A stretch of DNA of 64,000 bases from Asterias rubens (taxonomy: Eukaryota > Echinodermata > Asteroidea > Forcipulatida > Asteriidae): NCBI RefSeq assembly GCF_902459465.1, contig NC_047078.1, positions 2,899,691 through 2,963,690 of the forward strand. The letters are read 5' to 3'. The notes beneath the pieces were generated by a model. That model did no database searches. It saw only the letters and a list, made by a program, of their open reading frames with translations, and was not told the origin of the DNA. Shown here piece after piece: positions 21,403 to 30,835 of this stretch; position 1 is the first letter of the stretch, and every line of letters starts with the position of its first letter. The position numbers and the translations under genes are program-made.

Positions 21403-21764
21403 TTAAAGGCACTGGACTTTTTTTGGTAGTTTTCAAAGATCAGTCCTCCACTTGGTATATCTCAACCACATAAAATAACAAACCTGTGGAAATTTGAATG
21501 GTGGTCGAAGTTGCGAGATAATAATGGAAGAGAAAAACACCATTGTCGCACAGGTTGTGGGGTTTCAGATGCTTGATTTCGAGACCTCAGCTGAGGTGTC
21601 TGATTCAATTCAAATATTATTAGTGAGAAATTACTTCTTGCTAAAAACTACGTTATTTCAGAGGAGCCGTTTCTCACACTGTTTTATATTACCAACAGCT
21701 TTCATTGCTCGTTACCAAGTAACAAGTATTTTGAGTATTTACCAATAATGTACAGTGCCTTTAA
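21403..21764 (+). mobile_element. Family A1 element, complete
   Basis: TTAAAGGCACTGGACTTT to GTACAGTGCCTTTAA, with a compact central hairpin GAGACCTCAGCTGAGGT. Confidence 0.85.
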
Positions 21765-21869
21765 GCAAGAAAGTATAAATGAAATAATCAAGGCCGAAAA
21801 TGGCGAAGGGAAAATTCATTATTAATCGATCACGATGGGCAAACGGTTCCACCATTTTGGAATGTGCGC

Positions 21870-21965
21870 TTAAAGGCACTATACGCCGTTGGTAATTGTA
21901 AAAAAAACAACAGTATTATTACTTGGTGTATCCCAACATAATACGCATAAAATAACATTCTGAAT
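21870..21965 (+). repeat. Family A left-end fragment
   Basis: TTAAAGGCACTATACGCCGT, then TGTATCCCAACATAATACGC and AAAATAACA. It stops abruptly at a junction with unrelated sequence. Confidence 0.65.
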
Positions 21966-22165
21966 CTGTTTACCTAGTTTGGGGGTGCTGATTCCGAAAA
22001 TTATGAATACAAACGGCAAATTTCTTGTCCTTGTCCCTGGAAATTCACATTTTAAAACAGCACAGAAAACCTACCAGACGACAGTACTTTACATGCATAA
22101 ATATTCAGGTTCTACTATAGTTCAATGATGTTATCAGGTCTCCATACAAGTCAGGTGTACGGTCA

Positions 22166-22471
22166 GGGCCCATTCATAAAACGTGTAATCGGCCATTTTT
22201 TGCTTACCGGGCATCCCTAAGCAAAAATATATTTCATAAATCTGTTTAACAAAGGTAAGCAAAGGTAATCAAGGGTAAATACGCGACTGGCTAACCCACA
22301 GTAAGCACACGAGTGACGCAGCAATGCAAATCCATGAACGTGCATGCGCGCCTACAAATTGTCTGCTTACTGAGATGGTGAAATTTGTTCATTCTTACGC
22401 ACATTTAAAACAAAAACTCGGTAAGCACACAAATTTGCTTACGGGTAAACAGCTTTATGAAATTGGGCCCA
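22166..22471. mobile_element. Family C palindromic element
   Basis: Outer pair GGGCCCATTCATAAA and TTTATGAAATTGGGCCC. Inner GCTTACC / GGTAAGC motifs recur on both strands. Longer and more diverged than the 38.0 and 56.6 kb copies. Confidence 0.65.
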
Positions 22472-22728
22472 TAACGTAACCGTGTTACAGCGTTAAGAAG
22501 GCAATTCACACATTCACACATTGAATTAACCTTGAAGACTAACAACAGCATGCATTTAAAGCTATCAAAGTGTGTTAAATTGATCTGAATTGAAATTTCA
22601 CTAACTTAGTAACAGTTGGGCCAATAAGTGTTTTTAAGGTTTTGTGAAAGTATTTTAGTAGGTGTGTTTTTTCTTACAAAGAGATAGACAGTCATGATGT
22701 ACAGTACTTATATAATTATACGTGTAGC

Positions 22729-23106
22729 TTAAAGGCAGTGGACACTATTGGTAATTACTCAAAATAATTATTAGCATAAAACTTTACTTGGTGACGAGTA
22801 ATGGGGAGAGGTTGATAGTATATAAAACTGTGAGAAACAGCTCCCTCTGAAGTGACGTAGTTTTCGAGAAAGAAGTAGTTTTCCAAGAATTTGATTTCGA
22901 GACTTCATATTTAAAATTTGAGGTCTCGAAATCAAGCATCTGAAAGCACACAACTTCATGTGACAAGGGTGTTTTTTTCTTTCGTTATTATCTCGCAACT
23001 TCGATGACCAATTGAGCTTAAATTTTCACAGGCTTGATATCTTATGCATATGTTGAGATACACCAAGTGAGAAGACTGGTCTTTGACAATTACCAAAAGT
23101 GTCCAA
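22729..23106 (-). mobile_element. Family A1 element, complete
   Basis: TTAAAGGCAGTGGACACT to CAATTACCAAAAGTGTCCAA; the outermost right bases are lost. The central hairpin is GATTTCGAGACTTCATA ... TGAGGTCTCGAAATC. Confidence 0.85.
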
Positions 23107-24449
23107 CCTAATGGTACAATAAATCTTGAGTTGTGAAATAATTGTTTTCATTGGTCAATAGATTCATTTTTAGTGTTCAAATTCATGGTCTTAAAATAGA
23201 TCGAAAATAGATTTTTAAGGATTTTGCAGCAACTTTTTCCTTTACACTTATCACCCATTGTTTAAAAAAAATGCACTAGATTCTACAAAAACAAATGTCA
23301 TTTAGTTGTTTGCAGTATAACGCGTGCACGTTTTGTCGTGTCTATATAAACACGGGACAACATTACACACGAAGACGACTACTTTCAGGAAAACAAAGGA
23401 CAACAATATATCCCCTCTACTATTGAAAAAACAACCCATCCCTATCTGTTCGGATGGTTTCAGGAACAATTGATATTCAAGCCTAACTCTTTACCTTAAT
23501 TATTACCGCTTGATCCAAATAAGCATAGAGTTATTTCTTTATTTATTTTGTGTCACTTGATCCATTTATAAGAATGAGCAAAGATTCCTTTTTGTTTTGT
23601 GTCAGAATTTTAAAAGAATAAAAAAAATTATCAACTGTGTGTGTGTTTCTCTTAAGTACTATTATGCAGCAATAGTCTGGTTCATATAATCCATGGAGTA
23701 TAACTTTGGCAAACTGCTTTGCTAAACAAAAAGGTATTAGCAATTAATTTAAAAATCTGCTAAGTGCACCAGATTCTTACTTTGTTTCTCCAGCAACTTG
23801 TTATGGGGAAAACAGCTTGATTGTAACATTTCGATAACAACTTCAGGTCAATTCTAAAAGAAATTGTAAATGTTTTTTGTTTACCTCTGATACACGTTTT
23901 GACCCACTTCTTTATCATTTTCGACACAAATTCACACTAAGCTAAAATTAGCAAATAAAAATATTAAGCAAGACTTCTGCTTAAAAAGATTAAGCAGCTC
24001 AATTAATCTGCACTTGTATATTCGAATCAGCACATAGTTCCGTATCACTTTGAAAAAAATTCATTTTTTTTCTTCTCAGCAGAACATTATTCTGCTTAGT
24101 TTAATTTAAGCAGCCTTAAACTGCTGCAAACTGCTGTTACACTGCAAAAACTGAGGTGTTGAACTTATTACTCTTGGTATATTACATGTAGGGGTGACAA
24201 CACCAACATGGTGTTATTTATCCCTAATACTGTATCGTTGGTGAAATTAACACCGTGATGGTGTTTTACATAGAGATAACAACAGAAAAATTTTCAGCAA
24301 AATTGCCAGCTTAATCGGACCTCGAATCGAATAATTGTCAGCTCGAATCAACATATTGAACACCAAGGAAAGATACCCCAGTTTTAATTTTATTTAAGGC
24401 TGACCATAAGCGGCGTAAAAAATATATAATCAATAAACCTTTTCCCCCA
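23107..24449. other. Intergenic, decayed repeats
   Basis: TATATAAACACGG near 23343 is TATA-like but has no gene attached. 23940-24130 contains AAGCAG/CTGCTTA motifs typical of decayed family C. 24133-24290 begins CACTGCAAAAACTGAGGTG and has AACACC/GGTGTT repeats, recalling the start of the CACTG element at 6232. Confidence 0.35.
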
Positions 24450-24836
24450 TTAAAGGCAGTGGACACTATTGGTATTAACTCAAAATAATTATTAGCATAA
24501 AACTTTTCTTGGTGACAAGTAATAGGGAGAGGTTGATGGTATAAAACATTGTGAGAAACGGCACCCTCTGAAGTGCCATAGTTTCCAAGAAAGAAGTAAT
24601 TTTCCACGAATTTGATTTCGAGACCTCAGATTTAGAACTTGAGGTCTCGAAATCAACCATCTAAACGCACACACCTTCGTGTGACGAGGGTGTTTTTTTC
24701 TTTCATTCATATCTCGCAAGTTCGATGACCGATTGAGCTCAAATTTTCACAGGTTTGTTATTTTATGCATATGTTGAGACACACCAACTATGAAGGCTAG
24801 TCTTTGACAATTACCAATAGTGTCCACTGACTTTAA
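24450..24836 (-). mobile_element. Family A1 element, complete
   Basis: TTAAAGGCAGTGGACACT to GTGTCCACTGACTTTAA, with a near-perfect central hairpin. Confidence 0.88.
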
Positions 24837-24936
24837 ACCTGAGTCAATCACCTTGTAATTTAGTCACGTATGCCATGATTATTATTATCTTTGAGCGTAA
24901 AGGGGAAAATTGATTTAATAAAAAGATAGTGATGCT

Positions 24937-25308
24937 TTAAAGGCACTGGACACGTTTGACCGGTAATTGTCAAAGACCAGTCTTCTCATTTTGGTGTATC
25001 CCACATAATATTGTACGCATAAAAAACAACTGTGAAATTTTTGGCTCATTGGTTATCGAAGTTGCAAGAAAATAATAAAAGAAAAGACACCCTTCTTTGC
25101 ACAATGTGTGTGCTTTCAGATGAATGAGAAAGGCTTTTAGTGCCTGAGCTGTTTCTCTTCGTCCAATATTTGAGTGAGAAATTAACCCTTTGTTCATAAC
25201 AGATGGGACCCGTTTCTCACAATGTTTTATAGCTGTCCGTTGCTTGTTACCAAAGTAATTTTTCTAGGGTAATTTTGTGAAATTAGCAACTATGTTTGGT
25301 GTCTTTAA
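24937..25308 (+). mobile_element. Family A2 element, complete
   Basis: TTAAAGGCACTGGACACG to TTTGGTGTCTTTAA. The centre is GAGAAAGGCTTTTAGTGCCTGAGC, an eroded A2 hairpin. Confidence 0.8.
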
Positions 25309-25775
25309 GCCAAGGATTGATTTTGAAAAAGCAAGGCTGAGAAACAATTTGGTTTTAGAATTAACACAATAATCAATATTTAAAAAAAGGTAGCGACGGA
25401 GGCCGAGTTTGTGCCAGAAACCGGTACGGTTCGTGGGGGGAATCTCGGCACGAATCCTCTAGCGATAGTGTGAGTATGAACCGGGTTGAGCTAATATAGG
25501 CCTCCTTCAAAGTTCACAAAGTTCCGCATTAACCCAAATTAAAACACACCCCTTGCTTGTTCTGTATTCTGGTTGGCTGAAACACGGTCACCTGGGATGA
25601 ACTAATATAGGCTAGTGATCGCGCGCGCGTGTTTTGCGGGAATATTACCAGAGCGGGCACTAGTCTTTGCAATTAGTGCCCGCAGTAACAGCGCCCTCTC
25701 TTGACTTGAACCGTGAACAAACTACAAAACTCATTTTCTGTTCTTATTTGACATTTTAAGACCGCGCTGTGTTGT
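25309..25775. other. Intergenic, moderately GC-rich
   Basis: Contains a (GC)n-like GATCGCGCGCGCGTG at 25618 and a short stem GCGGGCACTA ... TAGTGCCCGC at 25653-25683. GAACTAATATAGGC recurs in slightly different form (25490 and 25600). No exon. Confidence 0.3.
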
Positions 25776-25930
25776 AAAACACATATTGACTGGCATAATT
25801 CGGTAACTAGTGTACGTCTATTCCCCCTCGGGCCTGTGAGTGACCAGAAGAGGGTCGCTCTTCTGGTCACTCAAAGTCCCTCGTGGGGATAGACGTATAC
25901 TAGTTACCTCGTGGCCAGTCAATATGTGTA
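25776..25930. repeat. Long hairpin (about 75-bp arms)
   Basis: Reads ACATATTGACTGGC ... GAGTGACCAGAAGAG, a 5-base loop (GGTCG), then CTCTTCTGGTCACTC ... GCCAGTCAATATGT. The arms match with small interruptions. It can fold on either strand. Confidence 0.8.
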
Positions 25931-27785
25931 TAATTAATAGGCCCCAACCTAAGGTTTTAAGTAAAAACGGTGCTAATAAACACCGTTACATGAGTGGTGA
26001 TGCCAAAGGACTTTTCGCGAATTTTTCAAAAAAAACGCGGCAGAAATGGGTACTTCAAACAAGTTGTTTTATCCGATTTAAATGTGTTTATTTCCATATT
26101 CAGTAAAAGCAAATTTCAGCAAAGGTCACTTGTTGCCGATTTCGCTCACGTCACACGGGTGAGGATGGCGGTGATATTGATGATAATGATGATGAGCGAA
26201 AAAGGGGGCGGGGGTTTATAGATGACGATGGTATCATGAGCCCATTTAATCTCTTAATTGAGTTGGCTATTAAGCGCCGCTATAGCTTTGCGTAAGTCTG
26301 TCTTCGCTACCATTATTACGCAGCGCGCCTCTAGACTGCTAGCTTTTTTGACCAATACGTGCTTGAGGGAAATTCTTCAAAGAATTACAAAAACAAAGTG
26401 TGGTTCTAAGTGAATTTAGAAATTGTATGCAAAAAAAAATGAACTGATGGGAAACGCTTTTGGCGCCCCTATCGCCGAATTATATTGTCCATATACCTGT
26501 ACAGTGTAAAACTATAATCAAGAAAAAAGAAGAAAAAAAAAGAAAAAAAAGCGAGAGATCGTTTTTTGCAAAACGAGATAAAAATGACCAGGATGTATTT
26601 CACGAAGAGTTGAGACTAGTCAATTTCGAGATAAGACCAGTTACTCAACTCAGCCATAAGCTTTTAATAACTCTAAAGTCCTAGGACTATAGATCTAAGT
26701 TATACAGGACTATCTTTGCAAAATCGACAAGGGGGCCTACATTGAGCGACTACCCGTACTCACATTTTGCAAGATGGCACCCTCTAAACCGGAACCGATG
26801 GTACCAAGTTTATAAAAACAAAATACCAAGGTTGTCAACCATATAATTTGAAGCGCTATTTGAACAAAAAATTTCGTATTGAACCAGATTGATGAACCAT
26901 GGCTTCCTTTTGTCAGTTACTTTTACGGTTATTTTTTGGGGGTTTTCAAAGACCAAAGCCGGCCCAGCGAACACCTGGGCATCGAAACGTCTATCGTGCG
27001 TGACTAGAAATACTAAAAGGGCATAACAGAAAAATGTTTTTGTAAGCTGTAGATGAGGAGGGCAACGACTATGTATGGCGCAGTCGGTGGTTCAGATCAA
27101 TGGGTTTTGTTGACAAGCCTTTTGTGAGATCAATCAAGCGTGAACCACAATCAAACTTTAGATCAACAATTACTACTCAGCCGATGTATAACAATTATCA
27201 AAGCGAAATACCTTCACTCTGATTTATTTCAGCTGACACGGAAGCATCGTAGCACTCTATTTCTTCCTCCAGCATGTAAGGTGTTTCTGTGATAGTTTTA
27301 ATGAACGCGAAGTGAAAAAGCAGATTCACCAGCATTCTTACTATTCGGTTGAGATTTTGGCTGGTGTCTGTTTTGTCAACATTGAAAAAAGCTCCACTAA
27401 ATTTGCATTTTTGGACGACAAGAGAGTTGCATAAAACACCACTTGATGAACGGCGTGAATCTATTATCGTCTCGCCTGCTGAAGTACAGACCTGCTTTTA
27501 CCGCGTCACTTTTTACTTACAGGAGAAGTGACACCAAAGAACTTCAGAATCGTAAAACGAACTTCAGAATCGTTTTTGTTTTAGCTTAGAAAAGACTGTC
27601 TTAGCTCACGAACCGACCTCTCGCCGTTCCAGCCCTTGCTGAGAAAGTGAAGCAGATCTCGAGAGAGGCCTACACAAAATTAACACTACTGTGAATTCGT
27701 TTGGACTTTTTGGTTTATAATAATATAAAGTCTACAGGAGCAAGCCTTTTACAGATCAGGTAAATTTGTTATCATCACTTTCAGA
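25931..27785. other. Intergenic, repeat remnants
   Basis: 26160-26220 is a GATGAT-rich patch. 26519-26556 is an A/G-only run. 26597-26690 (TTTCACGAAGAGTTGAGAC ... AGTCCTAGGACTA) is a family D relative. 27540-27580 carries AACTTCAGAATCGT twice. No exon is supported. Confidence 0.35.
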
Positions 27786-28500
27786 TTAAAAACGGTTCAC
27801 TGGCCTTGGACAAGTTTGGTAATTACTCAAAATGTATTAGCATAAAGACCTATTTGGTAAAGAGCAACGGAGAGTTGTTGCATGCAGTATTACACATTGT
27901 GAGAAACGGCTACTCTGAAGTACTATGAGTTTTTGAGAAAGAGGTAATATCTTCACTCAAAATGAGAGGCCTGAAGCCTTTCTCATGCGTCTGAAAGCAC
28001 ATACGTTTGTGCAACAAGGTTTTTATTTGCAACTTCATTGATCATGTGAACCCAAATGTTCACAGATTTATTATTTTATGCATTTATTTATTTGTTTCCT
28101 CAAAACCTCCAAAAATGGAGAAGAAGATTTATAAAAGTTACATCAAATATTACATCAAATAAAAACAATATGTAGGGATACACCAAGTGAGAATACTGGG
28201 GTGTGTTTCACAAAGAGTTAAGACCAATCTTATGACTCGTCATAACTCCTAAAGAGTCCTAGGACTAAAAAAGTCGTAGTTTGAGCAGCAGCCGTCGATT
28301 TCACAAAACTTTTCCTAACTTAGGATAATCTTAGGACCTAGGACGGGTTCAGTTCCGTATCAAAATACGTAGGACGCATTGAACTCATCCTAAGTAACGA
28401 CGGGTTACTCGTCCTAACTCGAGATAGGATTGATCCTAGCGTTTAGTGAAACCGACTGCAGGTCTTTCACAATCACCAAAGGTTTCAATGTGCCTTTAAA
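27786..28500 (-). mobile_element. Family A2 element carrying two insertions
   Basis: The minus-strand A2 copy is recognisable at 27786-28082 (hairpin GAGAGGCCTGAAGCCTTTCTC) and resumes at 28169-28200 and 28456-28500. The gaps hold an ~86-bp A-rich insert after TTTATGCA and the family D element. Confidence 0.75.
28203..28455. mobile_element. Family D element nested in A2
   Basis: Starts GTGTTTCACAAAGAGTTAAG and ends GCGTTTAGTGAAACCGAC. The middle has AACTTAGGATAATC, ACGACGGGTTACTCGTCC and AGATAGGATTGATCCTAGCG. A second copy lies in the opposite orientation at 53873-54060. Confidence 0.75.
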
Positions 28501-28878
28501 GGCAGTGGACAATATTGATAATTACTCAAAATAATTATTAGCATTAAACCTCACTTGGTAAAGAGTAATAGGGAGAGGTTGGCCGTTTAAAACATTGTGA
28601 GAAACGGCTCCCTCTGAAGTGGAGTAGTTTTCGAGATAGAAGTAATTTTCCACGAATTTGATTTCGAGACCTCAAGTTTAGAACTTGAGGTCTCGAAATC
28701 AACCATCTTAACGCACACAACTTCGTGTGACTAGGGTGTTTTCTTCTTTCGTTATTATCTCGCAACTTTGATGACCGATTGAGCTCAAATTTTCACAGGT
28801 TAGTTATTTTATGCATACGTAGATACACCAACTGTGAAGGCTAGTCTTTGACAATTACCAATAGTGTCCGCTGTCTAA
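28495..28878 (-). mobile_element. Family A1 element sharing its TTTAAA with the previous copy
   Basis: TTTAAAGGCAGTGGACAA to GTGTCCGCTGTCTAA. Its first six bases are the last six of the A2 element before it. Confidence 0.85.
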
Positions 28879-29244
28879 CGACCAACAAGCAATAACCCAT
28901 CCATAATAAATAAATAAATAAAACTAAGTCATTATCAATTCCCACTATTAAAACGTCACCTTCAGTGGTCTTAGAAATGTTTACGGTAGCCATGAGCATT
29001 CCAGGACATCCTTAAATCCCTTGTATAGAGGTCCACTAAATTTCTATTAGTTTGCAGTCTCCCTGAAATCTCATTATTACACAAAAGCCTGTCTGCCACT
29101 AAGTGATCATGTGAAGAGTAAGGGATTATCCCATCCATTGTCACGAGACAACAGAGTTTGGCCAGACGAACATTTCGGGCAAACCCACCTATTTATTAAG
29201 CTCAGTTGGTCACAAAGGCCAGTCCTCAGTACCAGAGACCGCCC
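28879..29244. other. Spacer before the tandem array
   Basis: TAAATAAATAAATAA run at 28909-28923; otherwise nothing recognised. Confidence 0.25.
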
Positions 29245-30240
29245 ACCAGGTGGGAGTTAAGTTCCTGGGAAGTGTCAACAGAACTTTTTCGCTACTGCCC
29301 ATTTTAAAACTAAAACTGCAACGGTAGGCATACAGCTGAATATACTGACAAGGATGGTTGTCACCTTTGGTAAGATCGAGTTTGTGCAATAAACTTTCTT
29401 TCAATATAAATCACAAGGGAAACTTTCTTTCCTAAGAAGTGTCAACAGAACTTTTTCGCTACTGCATATTTTAAAACTAAAACTGCAACGCCAGAACTAC
29501 AGCTGGATATACTGACAAGGATGGTTGTCACCTTTGGTAAGATTGAGATTGTCGCTAAACATTCTTTCAATATAAATCACAAGGGAAACTTTCTTTCCTG
29601 AGAAGTGTCAACAGAACTTTTTCTTCGCTACTGCACATTTTAAAACTAAAACTGCAACGGTAGGCCTACAGCTGGATATACTGACAAGGATGGTTGTCAC
29701 CTTTGGTAAGATTGAGTTTGTACGCTAAACTTTCTTTCAACATAAACCACAAGGGAAACTTTCTTTCCTGAGAAGTGTCAACAGAACTTTTTCTTCGCTA
29801 CTGCACATTTTAAAACTTAAACTGCAACGGTAGGCCTACAGCTGGATATACTGACAAGGATGGTTGTCACCTTTGGTAAGATTGAGTTTGTACACTAAAC
29901 TTTCTTTCAATAAAAATCACAAGGGAAACTTTCATCCTGAGAAGCGTCAACATAACTTTTTCGCTACTGCACATTTATATAACTAAAACTGCAACAGTAT
30001 AGGCATACAGCTGAATATACTGACAAGGATGGTGGTCACCTTTGGTAAGATTGAGTTTGTACAATAAACTTTCCTTCAGTATAAATCACAAGGGAAACTT
30101 TCTTTCCTGAGAAGTGTCAACAATAAAGCTTTTTCGCTACTGCACATTTTAAAACTAAACTGCAACGGTAGGCCTACAGCTGAATATACTGACAAGGATG
30201 GTCACCTTTGGTAAGATTGAGTTTCTACGCTAAACTTTCT
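29245..30240 (+). repeat. Tandem array, ~169-bp unit, about six copies
   Basis: The landmark GACAAGGATGG recurs at about 29347, 29514, 29683, 29853, 30022 and 30191, so the spacing is 167-170 bp. Each unit contains AAGTGTCAACAGAACTTTTT, CTACTGCACATTTTAAAAC, CAACGGTAGGC, GTCACCTTTGGTAAGATTGA and ATCACAAGGGAAACTTTC. It ends at a junction with a truncated family A element. Confidence 0.9.
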
Positions 30241-30242
30241 CC

Positions 30243-30474
30243 TCCTCTGAGTCTCACAATAATATTTGAATTGATTTCGAGACCTCAGCTGAAGTCTCGA
30301 AATCAAGCATCTTAAAGCACAAAACTTGGTCGACAAGGGTGTTTTTATTTGTTGTTCCATAATTCTCTCGCAACTTCGATGACCAATTGAGTTCAAATTT
30401 TAATGCATGTTGAGATACACCAAGTGAGAAGACGGGTCGTTTAACAATTACCAAATGTGTCCAGTGCCTTTAAC
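30243..30474 (-). repeat. Family A1 fragment
   Basis: Left half on the minus strand, with hairpin GAGACCTCAGCTGAAGTCTC and right end GTGTCCAGTGCCTTTAA. The other half is replaced by the tandem array. Confidence 0.75.
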
Positions 30475-30781
30475 CATGCTATGATTTGTTTTTCTGCAGA
30501 TAGTAGTTTGGGCAACTTTAAAGATTGAGTTGTACACAACACTTCCCCCTTCAATTACTATACCACTAACATCTTCATGATAAAAAAGAAAAGTTAAACT
30601 AAAGGAACCTCAAACAAATGTTGGTTTTGAATACAATTCAACCTTGAAGTCCATTGGGATTAGTGTTACTTGGATTGGGAAAGTCCATTGCAGAACGTTT
30701 GTGATAGGTATTTGTGTCAGGTCCTTTTGACAGAATACCCAAAACTAGTGGTCCCTAGAGCTAACTTTGAGAATGACCATG

Positions 30782-30835
30782 TTTTGTTTTGCAGATACTA
30801 GTTTGGGTATCTTTGAAGTACATAGTCAACCCATC
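30782..30835 (+). promoter_or_regulatory. Putative 3' splice site and 5' leader of the P450 gene
   Basis: GTTTTGTTTTGCAG ends at 30794 and fits a 3' splice site 41 bp before the chosen ATG, so a non-coding first exon may lie upstream. A related sequence (TTTTTCTGCAGATAGTAGTTTGGG) lies near 30489, suggesting a local duplication. Confidence 0.35.

Noticed and set aside
29245-30240. CRISPR-like array
   Set aside because: Units are contiguous 169-bp tandem repeats without spacers, in a eukaryotic genome.
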